Shown here one piece after another: positions 1 through 7,285 of a DNA stretch of 26,799 nt. The position numbers were made by a program, and so were the translations under genes. Position 1 is the first letter of the stretch, and every line of letters begins with the position of its first letter. The DNA comes from JAWBOW01 sp038825775. GTDB taxonomy: Archaea > Nanobdellota > Nanobdellia > Woesearchaeales > WAPY01. The DNA lies in contig JAWBOW010000008.1 in assembly GCA_038825775.1 (NCBI GenBank), positions 1 to 26,799 on the forward strand. The letters run 5' to 3'. The notes beneath the pieces were generated by a model, which searched no databases, was not told the DNA's origin, and was given only the letters and a program-made list of their open reading frames with translations.

Positions 1-1130
1 AAGGTTTTATTGTTTAATATTGCTGCTGAGAATAAACTCTCAAAAGAACTCTTTAAAAGTTTATAAGCAATAGGTATTTCATAAAATATTAACAACAAAA
101 TACTTATCATTATTCCAACAACAAAGAAAATTGTGTAAAACTTAACTATCATGTATTCTCTTTTGTTTTCAAAATAAACTTTTAAGTGAGTGTGTTTTTT
201 ATTCCACCTTAAGAGTTCTTTTATTCTCTGTCTTATTAAGAGATTTGTTTTTTTGTTAAGGTTTTGAATGTTAAAGAAGTTCTCAAAAGCATAGTAAATA
301 TCGGTTCTAAGGAAAAAATAAAACTGCCAAACAACACCCAAAAACGCTATTAGTTTTAAGAATTTTAACAACAAATAAAAAGATTCGGATATAGAAATAA
401 TATTATTATCTGATAAAAATAAAGTTATTATTATTGAGGATATAATCAACAATTCAACGAAAATCCCTGCTAAATAAACCCTATACCTTTTCTTTCTTTC
501 AACAGAGTAAATGTTTGTAACATCAGTTATTGCTACTAGAAAATATAACCTGTTTGTTATTCCAAAAGAAGCTGGTATGTTTAATGAACGAGCTGCTAAA
601 AAATGCGATATTTCGTGAATAAAAACTAAGAGCCAACCAAGGATAAAAGATAAAACTATCAAAATTGTTTTTTTATCTGTGAAAAAATAATCTTGGAATC
701 TTGGAAAATAATTTGGATTTTTTATTAAGATAAGCAAAGCAGAGAGTATTATTATAGTGTAAATTAAGTAAGCTGTTCTGCTGAATAAAAAACTCACATA
801 TTTTGGTTTTATAAAATTTAGAAACCACTTTTTATGATATCTCTTTGTTTCAAGAATTTCTTTTCCATCAATGCTTTTTACGAAACCATGACTTATGAGG
901 TTTTTTATGAAAACATCAAGATTTACCTTACCAAATTTTTTAATTACGATGTTTTTTATTTCTTTAACTTTAATATTCCTCTTGAATAATTTTAGAATTT
1001 CATACGCTTCAGGAGAAATACTAACATAAACTCCTGTTTCTTTGTCTCCAATAATATACTTATTGCCTTCTTTTCTTTCAACAAGTTCTTTTAATTTTAT
1101 AATACTATTATTATTATAAATTCTTTTCAT
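1..1130 (-). CDS. PqqD-like domain fused to M50 intramembrane zinc metalloprotease (partial, C-terminus beyond window)
   Basis: An open frame of 376 codons starts at ATG 1130 and reaches the left edge without a stop. Residues ~25-90 look like a PqqD-type winged-helix peptide-binding domain (YVSISPEAYEILKLF, then a helix-turn-helix ending in HGFVKSIDG). Hydrophobic segments lie at ~119-137, ~156-180, ~215-240, ~252-273 and ~330-352. The first carries HEISH (172-176), the HExxH zinc site of M50 proteases. LRTDIYY (274-280) matches the LRTDgYY signature of the 'putative peptide zinc metalloprotease' (YydH-like) subgroup, whose Asp is the third zinc ligand. Known relatives accompany RiPP or peptide maturation and export; that role here is inference. 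A TATA-like box at 1157-1168 on the minus strand, about 30 nt upstream, supports a leaderless ATG 1130. Fold and family are fairly sure; the substrate is unknown. Confidence 0.8.
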   Translation of the reverse strand, partial: MKRIYNNNSIIKLKELVERKEGNKYIIGDKETGVYVSISPEAYEILKLFKRNIKVKEIKNIVIKKFGKVNLDVFIKNLISHGFVKSIDGKEILETKRYHKKWFLNFIKPKYVSFLFSRTAYLIYTIIILSALLILIKNPNYFPRFQDYFFTDKKTILIVLSFILGWLLVFIHEISHFLAARSLNIPASFGITNRLYFLVAITDVTNIYSVERKKRYRVYLAGIFVELLIISSIIITLFLSDNNIISISESFYLLLKFLKLIAFLGVVWQFYFFLRTDIYYAFENFFNIQNLNKKTNLLIRQRIKELLRWNKKHTHLKVYFENKREYMIVKFYTIFFVVGIMISILLLIFYEIPIAYKLLKSSFESLFSAAILNNKT

Positions 1131-1187
1131 AAACTCTCAAATAATCCTTACTAGAATTATATTTATTAACTTTTCTGATTTTTAAAG

Positions 1188-1616
1188 CTAATAATCTTTA
1201 AGAACAAGTAGTTCAGGACCTCCTTCTTGCAAAGTTTTATAATAACTAATAACAACTAACTTTTTTTCATCATTGTCTTTTAAATAGCATACAGGATAGT
1301 AATCTTTTTTGTATTTTGATTTTAGTTCTTTCTCAAATTCTAAGCTTTTGCCCTTCTCCAAGAATATTATTCTTTGTTCTAAGCCAGAAATTTCCTTTAA
1401 CTTTTCCAAAGCAATTAAGAAATAAATGTTCTTTTCAATAAAATTTTTATTCTCATTTTTGCTGTTATTTTTTAATTTTATAAGTTCTCTTGCAGTTGTA
1501 AGGTGAAAATAACCCTCTTTATTGTTCTCATAAACCTTTTCGTAAAAACTTATTAGTTCGTTTATCTTTTGTTCTATTCTTGAGATTTCCATTTTTTCAT
1601 AAATATTGCTTTGCAT
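1188..1616 (-). CDS. Hypothetical protein, 142 aa, helical N-terminus
   Basis: I do not recognise this protein. The frame can open at ATG 1649, but a TATA-like TTTATATTAA at about 1636-1645 would then overlap it. ATG 1616 sits about 25 nt downstream of that box and is preferred. A second internal ATG is at 1592. The first ~95 residues are charged and predicted helical, with heptad-like Ile/Leu spacing. The last ~40 residues look like a small beta region (YYPVCYLKDNDEKKLVVISY) ending GGPELLVLKDY. There are no membrane segments or zinc motifs. It lies on the same strand and 57 bp upstream of the M50 protease gene, but that gene has its own promoter-like box, so cotranscription is uncertain. Confidence 0.6.
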   Translation of the reverse strand: MQSNIYEKMEISRIEQKINELISFYEKVYENNKEGYFHLTTARELIKLKNNSKNENKNFIEKNIYFLIALEKLKEISGLEQRIIFLEKGKSLEFEKELKSKYKKDYYPVCYLKDNDEKKLVVISYYKTLQEGGPELLVLKDY

Positions 1617-1736
1617 AAAAAAATAATTATTTTTTTTAATATAAAACATTTTTCATTATCCAAAATACCTTTTTTAATTGTTATTTTAAAGTAGATAAAA
1701 AAATTAGAAAAGAAAAAATAATCAAAAATTTGTTAC

Positions 1737-1841
1737 GGACCTGGAGGCAGCGTCACTCGCTTTGCTCATTCCTGGTCTCCAGTTCCTTCACTTTGTTACG
1801 GACCTGGAGGCAGCCTCACTTTGTTCGTGGTCTCCAGTTCC
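1737..1841 (-). repeat. Two hairpin units copying the 3' end of the adjacent tRNA-Arg
   Basis: On the minus strand, directly behind the tRNA-Arg(UCU) gene, two units (1800-1841, 42 nt; 1737-1786, 50 nt) each begin GGAACTGGAG and end CTCCAGGTCC. These ends pair in 9 of 10 positions, so each unit can fold into a hairpin. The closing arm is the tRNA's own 3' end (CCTCCAGGTCCG). On the plus strand the stretch 1731-1757 recurs at 1794-1820 with one mismatch, and the linker AGTTCCTTCACTTTGTTAC at 1781-1799 recurs exactly at 19909-19927 beside the other tRNA-Arg. Whether this is a mobile palindrome, leftover attachment sites or a processing signal cannot be told from one window. Confidence 0.8.
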
Positions 1842-1845
1842 TAAA

Positions 1846-1919
1846 CGGACCTGGAGGGATTTGAACCCTCGACCTACAGCTTAGAAGGCTGTTGCCCTTC
1901 CAGACTAGGCTACAGGTCC
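1846..1919 (-). tRNA. tRNA-Arg (anticodon UCU)
   Basis: Cloverleaf read on the minus strand: acceptor GGACCTG pairs with CAGGTCC; D arm GCCTAGTCTGGAAGGGC; anticodon stem ACAGC/GCTGT enclosing loop CTTCTAA, giving anticodon TCT; T arm GAGGG-TTCAAAT-CCCTC. The discriminator is G and no CCA is encoded. No intron. It reads AGA/AGG codons, which this AT-rich genome uses heavily for arginine. Two hairpin repeats follow its 3' end. Confidence 0.96.
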
Positions 1920-2036
1920 ACACAACATTTTATAATTGGTTTATTATCTTTGTTTTTAAAACTTACTATTCAAATATAAATTTTGTTATACAAAAATACT
2001 TATAAAACCCTTAGCATTTATGATTTTAGAATTATT

Positions 2037-2639
2037 ATGGTTTCAAAAAATCATAAAAAAATGTTAAATGATTTGGAGCAGAGAATTGAAGAAGCAGATA
2101 AAAAAATAAACAATGGCTTTTATACTCCAATAGCAGAACAGATTGTTGGTTTTTATTCTGACATCCAAAAAATAAGAGAATTTGAAAAAGAGAATTTACC
2201 CAAAAAACTTGTTTTGTTAGAAAATAAAATTCTTAATTTGTTTGAAAAAGCACTATCATACTTAGGAGGTTTTTATGCTTCTTATCAACTTCTAAAAAAT
2301 TCTTTTTGCGAGTATAAAGCTCAAGAAAGGATTAATTCAAAACAAGCCATTTTGTACTTAATTGTAGAATATTCACTGCTGAAAGAACTAAACCCTGAAA
2401 AGAGCGGATTCTGCAATGAAAGAATGCTTACCTTAAGAGATTTTCTTTTAGAGAAAATTAAGAGGATGCAAATAAACAACTCTTCAAAAACTCATGATTT
2501 TTTGAAAAGTATAGAATCAGTTTTATATCTTTTAGAGTTAAAACTTGAAGAGCAAACCAATAATCCTGTTTATAAAAAAGCTTATTCTTCAGCAAGAAAT
2601 TTTATAAGAAATGAAATTTTAGAAAAAATTACTGATTAA
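2037..2639 (+). CDS. Hypothetical helical protein, 200 aa
   Basis: Not recognised. The frame extends back to a TTG at 1983, but a TATA-like TTATAAA at about 2000-2006 lies inside that extension. ATG 2037, about 30 nt downstream, is the likely start (MVSKNHKKMLNDLEQRIEEA). The protein is almost wholly alpha-helical: charged amphipathic helices at ~1-25, ~35-75 and ~85-105, a more hydrophobic helix ~105-120 (ILYLIVEYSLLKEL), and further helices to the C-terminus. No signal peptide, no clear membrane span and no cysteine pairs. It is divergent from the tRNA-Arg gene and convergent with the HAD phosphatase gene, 15 bp from its end, so it is a single-gene unit. Confidence 0.7.
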   Translation: MVSKNHKKMLNDLEQRIEEADKKINNGFYTPIAEQIVGFYSDIQKIREFEKENLPKKLVLLENKILNLFEKALSYLGGFYASYQLLKNSFCEYKAQERINSKQAILYLIVEYSLLKELNPEKSGFCNERMLTLRDFLLEKIKRMQINNSSKTHDFLKSIESVLYLLELKLEEQTNNPVYKKAYSSARNFIRNEILEKITD

Positions 2640-2654
2640 TTTACAAAATAAATT

Positions 2655-3263
2655 TTATAATAATTTTTTATCTTTTAATTCTTTCTCAAGCATTTTTGCA
2701 TTCCTAAAAATTATCACATTCACCCCAAGTTTTCTTGCAGGTTCAGCATAAACAGGATTATCCTCAACATATAAAATTTCTTCTGGCTTAACACCTGATT
2801 TTTTAATCATTATCTTGACGAATTTTGTTTTTGGCTTGTTTGTTTTATAATCAAAAGAATAAACCTCTTTATGAAAATATTTCCTAAAATTGTATTTTTT
2901 ATTTAGGGCAATTATTCTTGTTCTTACATTTCCTGAGAAAATCATCAATCTTATATTTTTATTTTTATGCAATCTTTTTATTATTTTAAAAACATCCTTG
3001 TTTATTTCAGAACAATTGTCCCAAACATTCTTTATAATTTTAACATCATAATTTTTTGGCAATATTTTTCTTGCATAATTCCAAAATTCTTTATTACTTA
3101 TTTTTCCCTCTCTTAATTCTCTACTAATTTTTGACTGCAAAAGATTTTTTATTATATCCTTATCATAAGAATATTTTTCATTTAGAACTTTTACTGCCTT
3201 TGGAGTTGCATACTCAAAAAGAACCCCTCCTAAATCAAAAACAACCCTTTTTATGGGAGCCAT
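2655..3263 (-). CDS. HAD-superfamily phosphatase (subfamily IA, YihX-like)
   Basis: A 202-aa HAD hydrolase. Motif I is FDLGGVLF (residues 9-16) with the nucleophile Asp10; the usual second Asp is Gly, as in the known FDLGNV/FDLGGV group that includes the sugar phosphatase YihX. Motif II is the Ser in MIFSGN, motif III the Lys of NKPKTKF, and motif IV VEDNP with its acidic pair reduced to ED. An alpha-helical cap occupies about residues 20-90. The substrate is probably a small phosphorylated metabolite but cannot be named. The start ATG 3263 lies inside the top6A coding region and overlaps its end by 13 nt, so it is very likely translated from the same transcript as last gene of the Top6 cluster. 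Confidence 0.88.
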   Translation of the reverse strand: MAPIKRVVFDLGGVLFEYATPKAVKVLNEKYSYDKDIIKNLLQSKISRELREGKISNKEFWNYARKILPKNYDVKIIKNVWDNCSEINKDVFKIIKRLHKNKNIRLMIFSGNVRTRIIALNKKYNFRKYFHKEVYSFDYKTNKPKTKFVKIMIKKSGVKPEEILYVEDNPVYAEPARKLGVNVIIFRNAKMLEKELKDKKLL

Positions 3264-4375
3264 GTTTTTTGGTTTGAAAGTTTTTCTGGTAAATAGTTTG
3301 TTATTACAAAATTTAGTCCGTGCTGTGCTAGTGCTTGTTGTTCTGCTCTTTTTTTCATATCAACAAGTTGTTTTAATGCCTTTTGCCATTCAGGGTGTTG
3401 TTTTACAAAAGGATCATTCTTTAAACCATCTTTTACTCTTTTAATATCAACTTCTTTTAAAGGATGGGTTGGAAGTTTATAATCAATAATATCTTGTGGA
3501 GTTATTCCAATAAACTTTGCTTGTGGAACACAAAAATACTTGTTAATGTGAGCAGCGTTTCCAGATCCAACCTTTAATGTTCTATAAATGTTGAGATAAC
3601 CATAAGGGTCTCCGTCAGTAAAAACATAAACTGGAAGTTTCATCTCATCTGATAATCTTCTTATAAATCTTCTGCAAGCCCTTGTTGGAACTCCGCCCAT
3701 AGATATTAAAATAGCATTTGATTTTTTCCAATAAGCATGTTTTACTAATCTTTGATACATGCCTGCTGTTTCAATTGCCAATACAAAATCAGCTTTTGTT
3801 TCAAACTTAAGATGCTCAACACTGCTTGGGATTGAGTAAGCTCCAGTTCCCATTTTGGTGCAATCAATTTTTATCTCTTTTCCTGTCTCAGGGTCAGTGT
3901 CAATTACTATTAGTTTTCCAGCAACATCTCCACCTTTTTCTTCTGGTATGAATCCTAATTGTTCCCTATTAACTAGGAACATTGCTTCTATGTCATCCAT
4001 TATTGCATCTGATTCTGGTTGTTCTAAAAATCTTGCATCTCCCCAATTTTTTGAAACATAGTATGCTTCTCTTTTTGTTGCAATATCATCTGTTTCTATT
4101 AGTGTTTTGGAAAGGCTTAGCATCCTAAGCGTTTGTGCAAAAGTTTTTGAAGTGCTTACAGTTAATGTTCTCTTCTTTATCTTGTTACCTATCTCAAAAT
4201 AACCTTTTTCTTTATCATAATGAACGTTTGCTAAGTTCCTAAGAGGTGTTTTTAAAGAAGGACTTTTCTTATTTTTTATATCTTGTATTATGTTTTGTGC
4301 TAATTCTCTTATTCTATCCAAAAGGTTTTTATCAACCTCTGGTTTTAATTCCTTTGATTTTTTTTCTTCTTTCAT
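3251..4375 (-). CDS. top6A: DNA topoisomerase VI subunit A (Spo11-like)
   Basis: DNA-cleaving subunit of the archaeal type IIB topoisomerase, which relaxes and decatenates DNA by an ATP-driven double-strand break. At 374 aa it has typical family length. The 5Y-CAP winged-helix domain contains TKREAYY (100-106); Tyr106 fits the catalytic tyrosine position by comparison with Spo11 RDIFY. The TOPRIM domain shows the catalytic Glu in LAIETAG (Glu202) and the DxD pair in FTDGDPYGY (Asp254, Asp256) for Mg2+. The C-terminal part carries the conserved THPLKEVDIKR stretch. Start ATG 4375 overlaps the top6B stop by 4 nt (ATGA), indicating translational coupling and equal production of the A2B2 partners. 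Confidence 0.98.
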   Translation of the reverse strand: MKEEKKSKELKPEVDKNLLDRIRELAQNIIQDIKNKKSPSLKTPLRNLANVHYDKEKGYFEIGNKIKKRTLTVSTSKTFAQTLRMLSLSKTLIETDDIATKREAYYVSKNWGDARFLEQPESDAIMDDIEAMFLVNREQLGFIPEEKGGDVAGKLIVIDTDPETGKEIKIDCTKMGTGAYSIPSSVEHLKFETKADFVLAIETAGMYQRLVKHAYWKKSNAILISMGGVPTRACRRFIRRLSDEMKLPVYVFTDGDPYGYLNIYRTLKVGSGNAAHINKYFCVPQAKFIGITPQDIIDYKLPTHPLKEVDIKRVKDGLKNDPFVKQHPEWQKALKQLVDMKKRAEQQALAQHGLNFVITNYLPEKLSNQKTWLP

Positions 4376-6099
4376 TTTTCCTCAAAATATTCAACTTCTT
4401 CTTCAACTTCTCCTTTAATTCCAATTCTTTGTTCTTCATCAAACTCTTCTGGTGCTTCAAGCTCCTCAATCTTTCTTGTTTTCTCAAGTATTTCTTCTAA
4501 TGATTTTTTTATTTCTTCAACTTCATCGTCCTTTAAGTTTAATATTTCTTTTAATGATTCTGAAATATGAGGTATGTATTTTTCAATATAACCTTTTTTC
4601 TTTACTTGTTCATGAAACCTTTGTTTTTTTCTTAAATAAACATAAAGTTCTCTTGCACACTCCTGAACTGCTAGTTTTATCTCTCTCATTATTTCTGGAT
4701 AGTGTGCTATTGCTTCTTTTGCCTCACTTGTGAATGGAGCCCAAACAGATGCAAAGTGAACTGCTAAAATAACAGGTCCTATTGGTAAGCTATCCTTTGT
4801 GTGTTGTAGTCCATACTGCTTCCAATTTATTAATGAAACAGTTTTTGTTATTGCACAAGCACTCTTTTGATACAATAATGGAACTTTGTTTGCAAACCTC
4901 ATCAATATTATAGGTTGATCAGCTGGGAGTGTTGAACTATAAGCTAGAGCACACTCAATTATGAAAGGATTTCCCCTATAAACAGCAGGTGGTCTTTGGG
5001 TAGAAGTGTAAAATTCTGCTGCAAATTCTTTTCTTAAACCCTCCTCAAGTTCTTTTGCTCCTATTGGTGATAAACAGTCTGTTTCTGGAGCAATTATCTT
5101 TGTTTCTTTTATTGCCTTTATTAGTTTTTCTGCTTCTTCCCTTGTTATTGTGTTTGGTTTTGTTTGTGGTAACAAAGCTGCTTTTTCACAAATCTCTTTT
5201 GCTGTTGAAGGCCCAACTCTTGAGAATTCTGTTATTAGAAAACTTTGTAATGTTCTGCATTCTGTCTCATGAAGCATTCTTATTAGTCTTCCAAGTTCAA
5301 TACCATAAGGGTGTGGTTTTATCTCTTTTGCTTTTTTTGGCAGCTCATTTACTGTTCTTGAGAATATTTGTTGTTCTGATTTTGGATTAATGTATATTAT
5401 TGTTGCGTAAGGATTGATTATTGCTGTTTGCTTTAAGTATTCATCAACACTTTGATCTCCTTTTTGATAAGTGGCTTCGATATCTATCTCAATTTTTGTT
5501 CCACTTTCTTTGTTCCACTCAATCTTTTTTTCCTCAACAACTTCTGGTTTGTTCTCTTGGGTGTTTATATGTAGTTGATAAAAATGAGCATAATCTTCTT
5601 CTTTTATCTTAGAGGTTATCTTTGCAGGTCTTCCAGTTGTTAGTTGTGCATAAAGGACTGCTGCAGAAATCCCAATTCCTTGTTGGCCTCGAGATTGTTT
5701 TAGCGTGTGAAATTTGCTACCATACAATAACTTTGCAAATACTTTTGGTATTTGGTCTTTTACAATTCCAGGCCCATTATCTTCAACGATTATTTTAAAC
5801 TTTTCTTCGCCTATTTCTGTTATTTCAACCTTTATTTCAGGCAGTATTCTTGCTTCTTCACAAGCATCTAAGCTATTATCAACCGCTTCCTTTACAGCAG
5901 TTAGTAATGCTTTTCTCTTGTTATCAAAACCCAACAAGTGTCTGTTTTTCTCAAAAAACTCTGCTATTGAGATTTCTCTCTGTTTTTTAGCTAATTCAAA
6001 AGCAATTCCATTGCTTTCATTGTTATTGTTGTTTTTACTGTTAGAAATCTCTTTTTTATTTTCTTCCTCTTTTTTTGTTTGTTCTATGCTTGACTTCAT
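4372..6099 (-). CDS. top6B: DNA topoisomerase VI subunit B (GHKL ATPase)
   Basis: ATPase subunit of topoisomerase VI, partner of Top6A. At 575 aa it is near family length. After a ~35-residue hydrophilic, Asn/Lys-rich N-terminal extension, the GHKL fold shows the N-box in EAVDNSLDAC (71-80), VEDNGPGI (105-112) and the lid RGQQGIGIS (137-145). A helix-two-turn-helix region follows at about 280-360, with NTITREEAEKLIKAI and SPIGAKELEEGL. The transducer domain contains the conserved VWAPFTSEAKEAIA stretch. The C-terminus is acidic. It is second to last of the Top6 pair, with the KH gene 61 bp upstream. A TATA-like box at 6123-6134 and a CAAGCAAG motif at 6105-6113 sit just before ATG 6099, so it may also have its own promoter. 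Confidence 0.98.
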   Translation of the reverse strand: MKSSIEQTKKEEENKKEISNSKNNNNNESNGIAFELAKKQREISIAEFFEKNRHLLGFDNKRKALLTAVKEAVDNSLDACEEARILPEIKVEITEIGEEKFKIIVEDNGPGIVKDQIPKVFAKLLYGSKFHTLKQSRGQQGIGISAAVLYAQLTTGRPAKITSKIKEEDYAHFYQLHINTQENKPEVVEEKKIEWNKESGTKIEIDIEATYQKGDQSVDEYLKQTAIINPYATIIYINPKSEQQIFSRTVNELPKKAKEIKPHPYGIELGRLIRMLHETECRTLQSFLITEFSRVGPSTAKEICEKAALLPQTKPNTITREEAEKLIKAIKETKIIAPETDCLSPIGAKELEEGLRKEFAAEFYTSTQRPPAVYRGNPFIIECALAYSSTLPADQPIILMRFANKVPLLYQKSACAITKTVSLINWKQYGLQHTKDSLPIGPVILAVHFASVWAPFTSEAKEAIAHYPEIMREIKLAVQECARELYVYLRKKQRFHEQVKKKGYIEKYIPHISESLKEILNLKDDEVEEIKKSLEEILEKTRKIEELEAPEEFDEEQRIGIKGEVEEEVEYFEEK

Positions 6100-6160
6100 C
6101 TTTTCTTGCTTGCAAATTACTTATTTTTATAATTTTCCCTTTTTTTTCTTTTTTCTTTTA

Positions 6161-6799
6161 TTATTCTTTATTATTATTTTTGTTTTTATTGGTGTTTTCT
6201 TTTTTTCTTTTTAAATATAAAGAATCTATCTTTTTGTCAATAGCTTCTTCACTTTCTTGATAGCTGAGCATTCTCATTGTTTTTTCCTCTTCAGCTATCT
6301 TGCTCAAGAAACTAAAAACTCTTGTGTGTTGTGCTCCGTTTATTAGCATTGTTATTGCCCTTCTTGCATTACTTACACTTAGTGTCTCTCCTATTATTGA
6401 AACTGTTTTTCCATAAACAGATATTATTGTATTCGTTAACTCTTCAATCGTTCTCTTTGATTTTCCATTACTACCAATAATCCTTCCAAGCACTATTTTT
6501 ATCCTGTTGCTTGATCTTATGTATTCTTTTAGTGAGATTACTTCAAGAACATAATCCGTTTTTAACAATAAAAATGCGTTTTCAGGACTAAAACCACGAG
6601 CAATTGCCTTTATTATTTCTGAGGCCTTGTAAAGCATTATAGGGTCTTTAGAGTTTATCGTCACAACTCCTGTTTCAGAATCTATTTTGACCTTACAATT
6701 CAGTTCTTTTTCAATTCTCTCTTTTATCTCTCCTTTTTTCCCAATTACAACCGCAATTCTTTCTTTAGGAACCCTGATCTCGTTAAAGTACCTGTCCAT
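6161..6799 (-). CDS. Two-KH-domain RNA-binding protein, archaeal Dim2/Pno1 homologue
   Basis: A 212-aa protein with two KH domains. KH1 has the loop GKKG at residues 20-23 (VVIGKKGEIKERIE). KH2 has GSNG at 109-112 (GRIIGSNGKSKRTIEEL) followed by YGKTVSIIG. Order and spacing match archaeal Dim2/Pno1, which binds the 3' end of 16S rRNA during late 30S maturation and stimulates its partners, including eIF2-alpha and Nob1-type factors. The C-terminal ~35 residues are a Lys/Asn-rich tail. The gene lies between the zinc-ribbon gene and top6B on the minus strand and divergent from rio1; rio1, KH protein and Top6 genes are frequent neighbours in archaea. RIO1 acts in the same ribosome-assembly step. 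Confidence 0.92.
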   Translation of the reverse strand: MDRYFNEIRVPKERIAVVIGKKGEIKERIEKELNCKVKIDSETGVVTINSKDPIMLYKASEIIKAIARGFSPENAFLLLKTDYVLEVISLKEYIRSSNRIKIVLGRIIGSNGKSKRTIEELTNTIISVYGKTVSIIGETLSVSNARRAITMLINGAQHTRVFSFLSKIAEEEKTMRMLSYQESEEAIDKKIDSLYLKRKKENTNKNKNNNKE

Positions 6800-6825
6800 A
6801 GATTACTGGTATTTTGCTAAGCTTT

Positions 6826-7146
6826 TTAAATTTTAGGAATTTTTAGCTTTTTAACCTCAATCTTTTTGAGTTCTGTTAAGAAATACTCTAAACAATCAAT
6901 TCCACAAAAGTATGCTCTTCTCTTAAAATCCGGAGGACCAAAAATAAGGCAGAGTTCTTCATCTTCATAAGGATTTAACTTTCTACCACAATTTGCACAA
7001 ACATGACTGTGCTTTTCAATTTCTTCTCTTATTCTCTCATTTATAAGTTTTTTTATGTGAAAAGAATTTTCTTCTATGTCTTTCTTAAATTTTAAAAGGT
7101 CCTCATAAGAAAGTTCTTTTACGATTTCTCTCATGCTTTTTTGCAT
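6826..7146 (-). CDS. Small zinc-ribbon protein, 106 aa, function unknown
   Basis: The N-terminal half is a charged helical segment (MREIVKELSYEDLLKFKKDI). The C-terminal half is a treble-clef/zinc-ribbon-like unit with CANC and CGIDC as the two cysteine pairs, separated by ~30 residues containing IFGPPDFKRRAYF. This suggests a structural zinc and possibly nucleic-acid binding, but no family is assigned. The frame extends upstream to a GTG at 7188. ATG 7146 is chosen because a strong Shine-Dalgarno GGTGAT lies at 7150-7155, 3 nt before it. It heads the minus-strand cluster leading to the KH and topoisomerase VI genes, so a link to ribosome or chromatin work is plausible but only contextual. 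Confidence 0.85.
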   Translation of the reverse strand: MQKSMREIVKELSYEDLLKFKKDIEENSFHIKKLINERIREEIEKHSHVCANCGRKLNPYEDEELCLIFGPPDFKRRAYFCGIDCLEYFLTELKKIEVKKLKIPKI

Positions 7147-7149
7147 TCT

Positions 7150-7176
7150 ATCACCTTGCTTGCTTGTTTTAATTAA
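7150..7176 (-). promoter_or_regulatory. Start-deciding SD (GGTGAT), CAAGCAAGCAAG leader and TATA-like box of the zinc-ribbon gene
   Basis: Minus strand: a TATA-like TTTAATTAAAA at about 7166-7176, then CAAGCAAGCAAGG at 7154-7166, then GGTGAT at 7150-7155, overlapping the end of the repeat. GGTGAT complements the usual archaeal 16S 3' tail. It places the start at ATG 7146 rather than GTG 7188. The same CAAGCAAG word occurs just before two other minus-strand starts in this window. Confidence 0.6.
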
Positions 7177-7228
7177 ATTAATCTCCACTTTAAAATGATT
7201 ATTAACATGAAAAAATAAACATTCTTTG

Positions 7229-7268
7229 TTTTTAAACTTTTCTATTTCAAAAAATTTTTAAACTTTTC
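7229..7268. promoter_or_regulatory. Intergenic promoter region with duplicated TTTTTAAACTTTTC boxes
   Basis: The identical 14-mer TTTTTAAACTTTTC occurs at 7229-7242 and 7255-7268, 26 bp apart. The second lies about 25 nt upstream of the rio1 ATG (7286) and fits its TATA box, with leaderless translation. The first could be a second box for rio1 or, because its TTTAAA core is palindromic, serve the opposite strand. Placement by eye; no transcript data. Confidence 0.5.
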
Positions 7269-7285
7269 AAAAGCTCTTATTTATT

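Noticed and set aside
1731..1850. Repeats considered as a CRISPR array
   Set aside because: Only two units, unequal lengths (50 and 42 nt), self-complementary over the repeat ends, linked to a tRNA 3' end, and no cas genes.
2655..3263. HAD motif I missing its second Asp, considered as an inactive enzyme
   Set aside because: FDLGGV is a normal variant in subfamily IA relatives such as YihX, and motifs II-IV are present.
4246..5390. Several plus-strand Leu/Phe-rich open frames that look like membrane proteins
   Set aside because: All lie opposite top6A/top6B; reversed Lys/Glu codons give Leu/Phe/Ser runs in AT-rich DNA. No start signals or family motifs.
5714..6214. Plus-strand open frame of 166 codons with hydrophobic C-terminus
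   Set aside because: It is antisense to the start of top6B, which has unmistakable GHKL motifs. The hydrophobic run comes from the complement of Lys/Glu-rich codons.
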